Origin: Callorhinus ursinus
Lineage: Eukaryota; Chordata; Mammalia; Carnivora; Otariidae
Direction of reading: 5' to 3'
DNA: 64,000 bases
NCBI RefSeq assembly: GCF_003265705.1
Contig: NW_020312848.1
Coordinates: forward strand, 57,685,737-57,749,736
Part shown: one piece after another, positions 11,464 to 22,018 of the stretch
Layout: each line of letters opens with the position of its first letter
Numbering within the stretch: position 1 is the first letter of the stretch
Notes under the pieces: model-generated
The model's input: only the letters and a program-made list of their open reading frames with translations
Told to the model about the DNA's origin: nothing
Database searches by the model: none
Translations under genes and position numbers: made by a program

Positions 11464-12588
11464 AATAACACCTATGTATTCTGTTTTATTCAAGTTCACA
11501 GAAAAAGGATTGTGTTCAGAGAAGGTGACTGAAGGTGTCAGGGACAACCCCTCTGTTTCCATCACCTGAAATTATATATGATAAGTAGATACCCTGAGCA
11601 ACATATAGAGAAGCTGTTGTACTGAGACTCATTGGGTATCAAAGGAGGGTATTAATGGGTGAATTTTTTGATTGACTAAACCAGAAATGAAATCCCAAAG
11701 AGCTAAATAGTTGGTAGTCTGCTGTTTTCTTGACTTCTAGCTCTTCTATTACCTGGGAGTTCATTTTAAAGGCAGGAGATAAGAATTGACATTGATCATT
11801 TCACTAAAAATAAAATGTCTCAAATCTGGTAAAACTTCGGTTTGGATGAATGAATATAGTGAATTGCCAAAAAAAATCAAGAAAAGGCAATTTGTTTATT
11901 TAAAGACATATAATTACTTATATTGACTTAATATAATAAAATACCTGTATTTATTACTAGATAGAAGTGATTCATGAAGCAGTTTATTTAACCACCAACC
12001 TATACAATCAGGCTTCAGTTTCCACTGCAGGTGCAATTCTGAATTTGTAACACCCAAAATATTCCCTTAATGTTTGGTACTTTTTTGTAAAGAAGGAAAT
12101 TTGTTATTTCCTATTTCTTTGCTAATTTCTTGGTTACTCTTTATGACCGAAGTGGCAAAAGTAAGTTTTAGTTCACTCCCTTTTTTAATTCATCACAAAT
12201 TCCAAACTTCTAAAATTAGAAAAGAATGATCAGTTATTATAATACTATAATTGTTCTTAGTATTCACTAATGTGTCATCTACAATAATGTCCCAAAATTT
12301 GTTTTGGAGAATAATAATCTATTAAACAATGGAATATGGCAAATGGAATATATGTATCAATATTCAGAAACCTTCAACTAAACAGTATATGACTATAATT
12401 TGTGTAAAACAATATACACTGCCACAAAAAAGGTTTTCTGCCAAAGTATTTTTTTTTTTTTTTGCAGCCATGTGGATCTTGAAACAGTCATTGCTTCTAG
12501 AAAAATAAACCATCAGGTTGAATTAAAAGATATAAAATTGGTTTTCCCAGTATTTCCTAGTCCTCTGATTTATTCAGGCTACTCATTT
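11464..12588. other. No recognised feature; poly(T) at 12449-12464
   Basis: AT-rich single-copy-looking sequence with a 16-T run. Short frames only. Confidence 0.4.
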
Positions 12589-12607
12589 AAAAAATATCCA
12601 AATGCAG

Positions 12608-12797
12608 GAGTGCCTGGGTGGCTCAGTTGGTTAAGCAGCTGCCTTTGGCTTGGATCATGACCCCAGAGTCCTGGGATCGAGCCCCGCATCGGGCTCCCTG
12701 CTCAGCGGGAAGCCTGCTTCTCTCTCTCCCACTCCCCTTGCTTATGTTCCTTCTCTTGCTATGTCTCTCTTTGTCAAATAAATGAATAAAATCTTTA
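12608..12797 (+). mobile_element. CanSINE
   Basis: Sense copy starting GAGTGCCTGGGTGGCTCAG. The TSD AAAAAATATCCAAATGCAG is perfect over 19 bp (12589-12607 and 12798-12816). Body and A-tail are present. Confidence 0.96.
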
Positions 12798-12816
12798 AAA
12801 AAATATCCAAATGCAG

Positions 12817-13424
12817 TGTATTAGCATTCATACACCTTACATGGAGATGTTCTTTGGTGTTTTCCCTCATACCTTTTGTTTTTGGGTAACATAGAATAGA
12901 GGTTACATTTGACGTATATCTGCCAATGTTTGCCTCTTTCTCTTAGCGGTTATTCTGAGCACTTGCCACTTGATCTCATTTTTCATTGGCCAACTTCATC
13001 TCATGATGAAGATGTCAAATGGTGATGTCTCATGATGTCTCATGATGATGTCAAAGGACATCATCCCTTTGTAAGGGTTATGGAGAGTCTTAGATTTTAC
13101 TCTACTTGGAAGCTAACAGGTCAGCTTGCCACAGTTTCATGGGTGCTGATAGAATATATAAGACTCCTGGATCAGAGACCCATGCTAGTTTATTATTCAC
13201 AATAATATCAGTGACCAGAGTAACACCATTTTCTTATGTCAGTTCCCTAAGCCCCATTAACTCTCATGGTGACATGATGAATAGGGTGCCTTAAAAGAGA
13301 GGAACCCTGAGTTTAGGAAATCCCAGTCTTACCCAGTGGGCTCTAAGAAAACATGCACAGCATTTGTCCCAGAAGATGACACTATCTTTATTATATTAGG
13401 CAGCCAATAAAGCAGCTCTCTGCT
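12817..13424. other. Unassigned sequence
   Basis: Apart from the GATGTC repeats, the region is less AT-rich than its surroundings, and from about 13.1 kb it looks continuous with the block that follows. It might be a decayed LTR or retrocopy, but I cannot name one. Confidence 0.3.
13007..13064. repeat. GATGTC/TCATGAT short repeats with a hairpin
   Basis: Tandem variants of GATGTCTCATGAT end in GATGATGTC and its complement GACATCATC with a 4-base loop. Local slippage product; no function is evident. Confidence 0.7.
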
Positions 13425-13940
13425 ATGCAGGGAGATATTAGTTCATATTTCAAGGCTATGCATTATACAAATACCCTTGAAAAGTTGTCCAGAACAAAAG
13501 GTTGTTGGTGCCTTGCACCAATGGATAATTGTATCCCAATGCACTCTTACCTCCCACAGTATATCCCCCAAGGATGTCACATCTGGCAGCCTTTTGTTGA
13601 AGTTTTGGTGATAAGAGAGCTAGAAAACAGTTTTAAATTCAGTCTTTATCCACTGTTATTAACAGTTTTATTTACCCAACAGAGAGTATTTCTTTTGTCA
13701 TGTCCCTTGGAATACTCCTCTCATCTTACCATTTTTTCAGGGACTTGTTTTTGCTCTGCTTGGTTCTGTTATCCTCCCTTTTGGGTCATTTCCAGAAATT
13801 CAAAATTTCTCCTCTTAATTCCACAGAGCATTTTAGCTTTCCCTTTGTTTTACCTTCTTTCAGACCACAGCTTGTGCCATAATGGAAGTACTGATGGAGC
13901 AGTAGCTCACACTCAAAGAGGTTTATCGACTAATTTCTAA
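13425..13940 (+). other. 171-codon open frame, probably not a gene
   Basis: This is the longest open frame in the window. The predicted product is rich in Leu, Phe, Ser and Cys with hydrophobic stretches around residues 70-110 and 120-145. I recognise no domain. There is no upstream promoter-like, Kozak or splice context, and a second overlapping frame (13700-13882) shares the C-rich stretch. Low stop density from a pyrimidine-rich strand is the simplest explanation. An old retroelement coding remnant is an alternative. Confidence 0.2.
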
Positions 13941-15819
13941 AAACAAACAAAAGCACCCCTCCAAAAAGACAAAAGAAAACAAAAAGAAATAGAAGGCACC
14001 ACCTCAAATTCCTATTCAAATTACTTTGAAAATGAAAAGCACTACATTCAGTGAACCTTGAACTAATCCTCAGACCCCTCTTTGTACTGACAAATCATTT
14101 TAGGCAACTGAGGACAAATGGTTCTTATAAGCTTTAGCTTTAAGGGGATGTTATGAGACACATCCTTATGCTTTTTTGATCCTCTTAAATGAGGGAAGGA
14201 AATTTACATTATAAACTATTGGTATAAAATAGACCTCTGATATTAGAATGTGTAACCTGGGAGACAGAAATGACCTATCTCTTGAATAATGTGAACCATA
14301 TAGTTAATTTTGGTTCCTATGTGTTGCCTATCTTGGAAGCCATTTTCTTTTATTCTGCGGGTTCAAGAAATGTTTTTTTTCCTCTTGCTTGATAAACAGT
14401 TTAGGTGGAATTTATTTGGAAAAAAAATCCTTGGTAAAATTACAAAGGAAAGTTATGTTCCCCAACATTATTGTAAGGCATTGTTATCCATATTCAAATA
14501 AATAGATAAAAAAGAAATAGACTTTTAATACACACATCATATAAGTGACTCAGCTGAAAGTAAGATTAATAAGTTATAGTTTCTGATTTACTTTTCTTAT
14601 CATCAGGTAAAGTTTATTCCTTCCAAAAGGCAAACAATAAAATTATTAAAGACTCATTCTTTTTACAGCAAAGAAAGTAAGGGAGTAAGGGAAAATGAAT
14701 CTGTTTTGCAAACTACAGTTAAAACGTACACAAGTGAAAAATTAAATTCAGATGGCTCAGGGTAAGTGTCTTTTAACTTCACAAACAAGTTTTGGTATCT
14801 ACATTGGTTAAATGATGGGTAAAAAAACTCTATATTTACGTGTGCTCCCAATATGGCAAACTGTTCATTCCTTATTTACTAAATCCCTACTCTTATTTTG
14901 GATGCATTTAGAACATAATTTCTTAGCAGCCAAATGTAAGATAGGAATATGTAAACAATAAATTAGTTGAGAATGAACTAACTGGACATGAATTGAGAAT
15001 AATTAAATTACTTAGTCTTGCATCATCTTGCTAAAACCACAGGGAGTAACATAGTTAAACACAGCAAAGAGAGTAAGCTGTGATTTAAATTGGTTATAAG
15101 TGTAATCATTTATCACCAAAGAAAATTGTCTATAGCAGTTATGACCTCAAGTTTCTCTTGAATCATGATTCGCACTGTATCTTCTCTCAGTTTTAGTGGG
15201 GTGAGAAATGTAGTCTCCTCATGGTTTTCAAGTAAATACTCTTAAATAGAGTGACATAGTATAATACACTTTGCACGGTTTCTGGTATTTAGTAAGGGAG
15301 GAATAAACATTAGGTTTTCATCACCATTGCTTATGCAATTTTTGAAACAATTAACTGTAATAAAGCTTTGTATTAGAACTGTGAAAAAGGTAAAAGTTAC
15401 TATAGAAACCTTATATAATTTTTCCAGGGTACTTTTGTTTTTAGCATTTTTAATGAACAACTTTTCTAAATTAATTGGCTGTACTTTGTGCTTGGTGCTA
15501 ATTAATGGCAGCTCTCTACTGAGTATTTTTTTCTTTTTTGGCACAGTTATAGGTGACATTTAGATTTTGGTTTGTATTTACTTAACACATATATATGCAA
15601 GAGTTTCTGAAATGGTTGAAACAGAAAAATTGAATGGGCATTTCCTGGGAATGGTGTGATTTTTAGAAGGTAGGGTATAAAGTACTACCCGCTGAACAAA
15701 TTATGACTTGAAATTAGCATCTCCTTTCATAGTGTGTCATAGGGACATTTGTTTCTTCCTGTCTTCCTGACCTTACTACTTGAATTTCTCTGCATATCCT
15801 TATTGCTATTACATATAAG
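13941..15819. other. 1.9 kb with no recognised feature
   Basis: AT-rich. The 105- and 78-codon frames at 15.24-15.56 kb lie on opposite strands over the same bases and have no motif. Confidence 0.4.
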
Positions 15820-15901
15820 TATATGAGTAAAAAATAATTTTAGATATATATATATCTATATATACATATATATGTATCTAAAATTATTTTTTACTCATAT
15901 A
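15820..15901. repeat. 82-bp near-perfect AT-rich palindrome
   Basis: The outer 27 bases (15820-15846, TATATGAGTAAAAAATAATT...) and 15875-15901 are exact complements. Pairing continues inward to the centre between 15860 and 15861 with only two mismatched pairs (15847/15874 and 15856/15865). So 39 of 41 pairs match with no spacer. The flanks do not pair beyond this. Confidence 0.97.
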
Positions 15902-16414
15902 TTTTAATCACTCACCCTGATTTCCCTTTTGCTTCTGTCACTGAATCCAACTGCCCATAGCTTTCACCTTTCAGTAGTTGTGAATGTTTATCTGCTTTTT
16001 TTTTTTTTAACTCCAAATCTTTAATTAGTCAATTTTGGACTTTAAAATTTATTTCCATCCACCGACTTCTATGCATTCTTTGCACAGACCTCTCTATGAG
16101 GTATTTGTTCAAAAAATTGTTGATTTGATTTTATTACTCAAGTTCTTGATTCTTGCTTTTTTATATGGCAACTTTTGGGATTTGATGGTTGTATTTATTT
16201 GTGTTATTAATTATCCATAGTGAGAGAAGAGGGCACAGGAAAGGAGTATCTAATTCTGATAAGTGGATGCTCACTGATATCCCACTATGTCTGTCTCCTT
16301 TTTTTCTTTTTTTTTTAGAAATGAAATAATGCATGCTCATTTTAACATCTCAAATGACACAGAGGTATACCAGTAAAAATGCTTATCTTTTCCTTCCTAT
16401 TAATCCTACCTTTT
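15902..16414. other. Unassigned AT-rich sequence
   Basis: Contains T-runs near 15.99 and 16.3 kb. The 16310-16410 part ('tgcatgctcattttaacatc') weakly resembles an old L1 3' UTR segment. Confidence 0.3.
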
Positions 16415-16606
16415 TTTTTTTGGTCTTCATTCTTTTGATTTAAATTCAGTTAATTAACATGCAGTGTATTTTTAGTTTCAGAAGTAGAGTTCACTGATTC
16501 ATCAGTCTTATATAATATCCAGCACGCATTCCTTCCTTAATGTCCATGTGTCTTCCTTAATGTCCATCACCCAGTTACCCGTCTCCCACCCCCTTCCCTC
16601 TCTTTC
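16415..16606 (-). mobile_element. L1 3' end (antisense)
   Basis: Complement of the carnivore L1 3' terminus: T-run, 'aaattcagttaattaacatg', 'gtagagttcactgattcatc', 'gtccatcacccagttaccc'. The segment TTCCTTAATGTCCAT is duplicated in tandem near 16.53-16.57 kb. 5'-truncated. Confidence 0.88.
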
Positions 16607-16721
16607 CTTTCTTTTTTTAAGGCTTTATTTTTAAGTAATATCTACATCTAACATGGAGCTTGAACCCACAACCCCGAAATCAAGAGCCCCATGCTCCACT
16701 GACGGAGCCAGCCAGGTGCCG
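16607..16721 (-). mobile_element. Short, older CanSINE subfamily
   Basis: Complement of a head-plus-tail SINE without a long CT-rich body: TTTAAGGCTTTATTTTTAAG, 'cttgaacccacaacccc', 'ggagccagccaggtgcc'. The short flank CTCTCTTTC (16598-16606 and 16722-16730) is a plausible TSD and places the insertion in the pyrimidine-rich end of the adjacent L1. Confidence 0.8.
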
Positions 16722-16730
16722 CTCTCTTTC

Positions 16731-17658
16731 ATGATGATTATTCACTCTGTGCCTGAATTTGGATAGTGAGAATATTGTAAATGGAGCATGGAAGAGGTAA
16801 TTGCTGTATACAAGAAGATAACATCCTAGTTTCAGAATAAAAGAAATCAGTTCATCAGCTAGACAAGTTTTTTTCTTATATGCCATACATCCAAGAGGTT
16901 ACCAATATATCGATGTTTTAATGTCAAGTTGTAGAAATGACCCATTTTGTTAGCCATGTGGAAGTATTAAACTAGCAGATGTTTTATTTGATGTGGGTGT
17001 TTTCCACACCAGATTTTAGTAGCAAGATATGTGTAATTTTTAAGCCTGACCATAGGCAATTGTGAAGTGTTTACCTCACAGGCCTCAGAGGAAAACTGCC
17101 TTCCAGACATCACATTTGGTGCACATTCATTGCAATCTCTGAAGGGAGTTGTAGTGAAAACCTCAGGTGCTGCCGGCTGGTCATGCTCTTTCACATAATT
17201 GCTAAAACAGGTGCCTCATTCATAGGTTTTTTAAATCTGAGACCTTGGGGAGGGGATCCTCGTCAGCTACCTCCTGAGGTTTCCTTAAAGGGGATGAAAG
17301 GAACCTTAAACACACCTTTCCCCATTCTGACTCAGTACTCAGTACTTTCCCATTCCTAGTCATTCCTCCTACCCTGCTTCCAGCCCATAAAATTGCCTTC
17401 ACTTTTTATTTGGGGCTCCTTCAATAGTGAGGTGACCTCCACATCTATGCCAATCCACTTGATCCTTGAATAGTATGACTGATCTATTATGGGGAAAAAT
17501 GGGATGGGGTAATCGTTGTTTTTTCAGGATTTAGTGTTAGACTCTTGTTTACTCATTGCAGTGATTAAAGGCTTCACTCACTTATGGTTTGTTGCTTTAA
17601 TAGGTTCCTCCTCTATCTGACAGCTCAACTCTCTCTGTCCTGGTCCAGCCAAGCTCCT
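16731..17658. other. Unassigned sequence
   Basis: The part at 17.0-17.5 kb is less AT-rich and includes 'cttccagcccataaaattgc', which might be a promoter-like box of a decayed LTR. I cannot assign a family. Confidence 0.3.
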
Positions 17659-17664
17659 GACAGA

Positions 17665-17687
17665 TTATATATATATATATATATATC
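17665..17687. repeat. (TA)n microsatellite
   Basis: About 11 TA dinucleotides. Confidence 0.9.
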
Positions 17688-17743
17688 AGAAATAATTTAA
17701 TATGTACATAAAGATGTACATTTAAAAATCATCTATTTATCTT

Positions 17744-17834
17744 GGGGCACCTGGGTGGCTCAGTCAGTTAAACATCCAATTGTTGATCTCAGTTCAGGTC
17801 TTGATCTAAGGGTGGTGAGTTCAAGCCCTGTGTA
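17744..17834 (+). mobile_element. CanSINE head only (3'-truncated)
   Basis: Begins GGGGCACCTGGGTGGCTCAG and ends just after the B-box region ('gagttcaagccctgtgt'). There is no CT-rich body, AATAAA tail or poly(A). No TSD is visible. Confidence 0.85.
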
Positions 17835-18042
17835 ATTAATACTAATTAGTTTTTATATTAAAAGGAATTTGAGCTTCAGTAATGTAGTCCATACTTTGTT
17901 CATATCCCCTTTTAAGTCGATTATATTTTCTAAATTAAGTAATTTATAATAATTTTAATTTTCACTAATATAAAAAAGTCCAAAAAGGAGATATCCTATA
18001 TTAGCCAAGCTGAGCTGGTGATTTCAAAATGAAATAATTAGA

Positions 18043-18152
18043 GGTGCCTGAGTGACTCATTAGGTGACTCAGTTGGCTCAGACATTGTCTGACTCTTGAT
18101 TTCGGCTGAGGTCATGATCTTAGGGTGGTGAGATTGAGCCCCTCTCCCATTG
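18043..18152 (+). mobile_element. Tail-less CanSINE head with TSD
   Basis: tRNA-like head from GGTGCCTGAGTG to 'gattgagcccc', then only CTCTCCCATTG. It lacks the usual body and A-tail, yet it is bounded by the perfect 15-bp repeat AATGAAATAATTAGA (18028-18042 and 18153-18167). An internal duplication GTGACTCA lies near the start. Either priming without a tail or a later internal deletion explains it. Confidence 0.88.
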
Positions 18153-18167
18153 AATGAAATAATTAGA

Positions 18168-18974
18168 ATTCACTGTTGTTATTTGAATTTTTAGGTAGCT
18201 AATAACAATATTGCTGTCATAGATTGAAAGAAAACAATAATTATATGTACAAAAACTTGGCTTCTTTCACAAGTTTCATTTAACTTTAATAGAATCTTAA
18301 ACTGTACATACCTTATTGTCTCAGCAGGTTTAGAAATTCAGCATAAAAGCACACTCGCTAGCTACAGTATTTTTGTGTTATAATTTGAAGGCCACTTCTT
18401 ACAGGGTTCCCACATTGATTGAACAAGTTTTCCATCTACTTTTTCCACTAATCATTTAAGGTGTAGCTTGGTGGATCAAAGAAGAGGTGGTAAGTATAAA
18501 TATTTAGTATTTACTAAATACTAAAACCTGTGTAAAATATCAGTATTTATTTAGAACTTTAAGTTTCTAATCATTTTAATGTAGTTTGTCATTCATCCAG
18601 AAGCCTTGTGCTTATAAACTTATGAGCTTTGTTTCTTGCCGAGGAGGCAGGTACTAACACTGAGATAACGGAGTAGGCATTGGGCTTCTAGACTTTTGCT
18701 TTTCTCCTCAGTCTTAAAAATTAATGGCAGAAAAATCTCATATTTTCTGTCCATTTGAAAGAATACCAGATCCTTATATTGGAGTTAGGTAGATATTTGT
18801 TCAGAGGTAGCAAATGTTCTATGTTTAAATTAATGAACAATTTATTAAGGGTTGAGCTATTTAAGGGGGGATATGTAATAATTTAACACATTCTTAGTGT
18901 TTACCATGTCTGCCACTATAAACATGAAAGTTAACATTGTCTTCTATTGCTGTCCCAATTCTGTACTGGTTATC
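18168..18974. other. No recognised feature
   Basis: AT-rich. It includes a small palindrome TATTTAGTA/TACTAAATA near 18.5 kb. Confidence 0.4.
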
Positions 18975-19345
18975 CCTCACCTTTTTAGTTTCACTCACTT
19001 CACATCACTACTCACATGGCTACCTAGCTGATCTCTCTTAAGGCAAAACTGAATTTGTTGTTTATTTTAAACTAGAAATCTTTTGAAGGCTTTCAGATCA
19101 TGGTTCAAGCTGTTTAGCACAGGACACAAACACCCCCTGACCTACCCCATTTCTCACTAGTAGCCTCAACATTCATGATGTAGTAAGGAGAGACCACTGG
19201 TATTATGTCACACTTCTACCCTCTTGCTCTTTCTTTCCTTACTCTGGAAAAATCTTTGTTCTTCCTTCACCTGGCTTAATTCATTTGGGCCCCATCTTTA
19301 GGAAACCTTTCCTGAATCCCAGTTGGGATAAGCACCCCTGATCTA
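18975..19345 (+). mobile_element. L2 LINE fragment
   Basis: The order and content match the L2 coding 3' region: 'ggcaaaactgaatttg', 'gaaggctttcagatcatggt', 'cccctgacctaccccattt', 'ccttcacctggcttaattca', 'ggaaacctttcctgaatccc'. Diverged; no open frame. Confidence 0.7.
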
Positions 19346-19389
19346 TGCTTAAACAGGGTTCAGTATTTCTCTGGTTGGCCGGACAACAA

Positions 19390-19580
19390 GCATGACTGAT
19401 AGTCTTGGCCTCAGCCTGGTCTGGGTTTGATTTTACAATCTGCCCTTTATTATCTGGATAACCTTAACCTCTCTATAAGCTTCCCATTCTTCATCTGTAG
19501 ACTGGGGATATTTATAATAATAGTAGTACTTATTGCATAGAGGAGTCAGTGAGTTAATACTTGTAAAGTACTTTGGCCTA
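19390..19580 (+). mobile_element. MIR SINE remnant
   Basis: 'cctggtctgggtttgatttt', 'ataaccttaacctctctata', 'ttcatctgtagactgggga' and 'aatacttgtaaagtactttg' follow MIR order. It is split by the SINE at 19581 and resumes for about 30 bp after it. Confidence 0.75.
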
Positions 19581-19796
19581 GGGATGCCTGGGTGGCTCAG
19601 TCAGTAAAGCCTCCGATTCTTGATTTTGACTCAGGTCATGATCTCAGGGTCTTGAGATCAAGCCACATGTCAGGCTTCGCTTTGAGCATGGAGCCTGCTT
19701 AAGATTCTCTCTCTCCTTCTCCTTCTGCCCCTCCCCATCTGCTCATGCTCTATTTCTCTCTCTCTAAAAAAAAAAAAATAATAACCAAAAAACATA
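19581..19796 (+). mobile_element. CanSINE
   Basis: Sense copy, GGGATGCCTGGGTGGCTCAG to an A-rich tail (AAAAAAAAAAAAATAATAACC). The imperfect TSD AAAGTACTTTGGCCTA / AAAATACTTTGGCATA indicates moderate age. It inserted into the MIR. Confidence 0.94.
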
Positions 19797-19864
19797 AAAA
19801 TACTTTGGCATAGTGCATCACACAACTTAAACATATAATATTAACACCATTATTATTATCATTA

Positions 19865-19990
19865 TTACAGTATCTGTCTTCTACTAGATTGCTTTCTCTG
19901 AAAAGGCAGGGCTCCTCTTTGCTTATCTCTGATTTCTCAGACTCTGCACTGTTATGGTTCATAATATGAAGTCAGCAAATGTTAGATGTT
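19865..19990 (+). mobile_element. L2 3'-end remnant
   Basis: 'ctactagattgctttctctg', 'aaaaggcagggctcctcttt' and 'gtcagcaaatgttagatgtt' resemble the terminal part of L2. It may be the continuation of the L2 at 18.98-19.35 kb. Confidence 0.55.
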
Positions 19991-21214
19991 TACCAGATTT
20001 ATCACCTTTAAAATATAATAGGAAAATAATATTAGTATGTTTTTAAATTAACATCATACTCATTCTAATGTACAATAGCTCTATAATGAACTTTTCTTCT
20101 CTTAGGGAAGATAGGAGGGCGGCTTCTCCTACATTTCACGGTAATCTCTGATGAGTAATCTTCCACTTCTCTCAGCCATTTGTAAGTGGAAGGGAAATAG
20201 CACCACGATACTTTTAGCGGTCAATTGAGTGCCACCGATCACTTCTGAATATTTAATTCACACAAAAGGCAAAATAAGTAATTAGAAAAAAGATTCATAT
20301 TCAAAGATCTCAAGGTTTATGCATTTTTCATTTATCCAAAGTCAGTGTTGCTAACTGGAGTAAATAAATTTTCTTGAATATTACTTTTGCATCTTGTCTT
20401 TAATAATACTGTGTTTTTGTAGCCAAGATGAGAGTGGTGATGAATGGCAATGAGACTCGTCAGTCCTATTGGCACAAATCCAGGATTTAAATTTAAAATC
20501 TGAATTAAGTATACTAGATATAGATAAGGATTTACTATAAAATTCCATTATCCCAGAATCTAGGAGAGTAAAGTATCATTAGATATTTTTAATAATGCCA
20601 TGCCTTTTCTAGCCATTTTTGTACTGCTTTATATTTCCTTTGTTTTCCATTTTCTTTGCAACAAGCATTCACCATATAATACTGGAATACATAAGTTTAT
20701 GATGCATATCTACAGTATTTCATTTTTCATAAAGCGATGAGAGATTAATTTTAAGGATTTGCCATTCTTCTCTAATGTAACATCTAATGTATAGAAGTTT
20801 TAGTACTTTGAAGTTATTAGAAAAGATACTTATAAAAAATAAAGATATTTATCATCTTGTTATCTCAATTCTAGCTTTTCTATATCTTTGTCCATGCATG
20901 TGTCTTGACATTTCAGTTCAGTCCCATAGGGAAATTCCTCTCTGCCCTTTCCTCTGCTTAAGACTTAACAGTGAGTTTAAAAGGAGCCATGGATGCAGAG
21001 GAAGGGCTCCCTTGGAGAATTTAACCATAGTTGATAATTTGAGTGCATGATATATATTTTAAAAGAAGATGTATGTAACACTGCAGGATATAAGATCAAG
21101 TGGACATGAAAAGGAGCATTTCATGAGATTCTCAGGGGGATGGCAGGGGAAAGTAAGGCATTTGCTGCTTATCTAAGTAATGTCATAATTTTTCTGTTCT
21201 ATTGAGGTTCATCA
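19991..21214. other. Unassigned, with a CpG-richer patch at 20.10-20.24 kb
   Basis: Mostly AT-rich and single-copy in appearance. The 20100-20240 stretch holds several CpGs ('gggcggcttc', 'cacggtaatc', 'cacgatac', 'agcggtc', 'accgatc') next to TAATTAG. It might be a conserved noncoding element, but conservation cannot be judged here. Confidence 0.3.
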
Positions 21215-21219
21215 GGGAA

Positions 21220-21330
21220 TGTTAGAGCATGAACTTTGGAGTTAAGCTGCCATGGGTTCCATACCCTCCTGGTCTTGCTCTTTACCTATAGAATTACCTT
21301 AGCAAGTTAATTTAGGGACGGTTTTGAGTA
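21220..21330 (+). mobile_element. MIR SINE remnant
   Basis: 'agagcatgaactttggagtt', 'gccatgggttccatac', 'ttaccttagcaagttaattt': the 5' two thirds of MIR in sense orientation. Confidence 0.65.
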
Positions 21331-21782
21331 ATGGTCCAGAAGTTGTGACTGTAAGGAGTTCTTAATCATTAGATGTAAATTTTAAGGTTTCTGGGAAGAT
21401 CTTATTTTAACCTAACTTATATAATTTATGTGTGTCTAGATAAAAAAAAGGATAAGGATGTATTTATTGAGTGTTGTAGACAGAGAAAGAGTTGGGACTA
21501 ACCACCTGCTTGCCCATATTCTCTTATCCTTCACCAAAAGCAAGGTAGTTTGTGGCCTGAATGTCTTCCTACAGGTTACTGTGACTGGTATGTTTTCAAC
21601 TCCTCTTGAGATGAAGACTATACTAACCTCAGTTCCTCCCTGCCAAAGACACTATCTAAGAAATGCTGACTAGTTTGGGTAGTTTCAGAGTTTTGTCTAA
21701 ATAGGAAGTATATGCCAAGTGCATTATTCTCCATTCCTGACTAGATTTTATGCTATTCCTTACCTCCTTTCTTTTACCATCA
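21331..21782. other. No recognised feature
   Basis: Unassigned sequence before the next SINE. Short frames only. Confidence 0.4.
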
Positions 21783-21801
21783 AAAACAGTGTAATCTTTC
21801 T

Positions 21802-21999
21802 GGGGTGCCTCATGGCTCACTTGGTTAAGCAATCAACTCTTGATTTCAGCTCAGGTCATGATCTCAGGGTCATGAGATCAAGCCCCACATCAGGCTCTGC
21901 ACTGGGCCTAGAGCCTGCTTAAGATTCTCTCTCCCCCCCCCCCCCCCCCCCCCGCTCATGCTCTAAAAAAAAAAAAAAAAAAACAAAAAACCCAAAACC
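21802..21999 (+). mobile_element. CanSINE with homopolymer expansions
   Basis: GGGGTGCCTCATGGCTCAC head. The CT-rich body is replaced by a run of 21 C (21933-21953), followed by GCTCATGCTCT and a run of about 19 A. The TSD AAAACAGTGTAATCTTTCT is near-perfect (21783-21801 and 22000-22018). Confidence 0.95.
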
Positions 22000-22018
22000 A
22001 AAACAGTGTAATCTTTCT

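Noticed and set aside
15820..15901. MADE1-type mariner palindrome
   Set aside because: The arms do not resemble MADE1, which is a primate element, and the unit is AT-only in its core.
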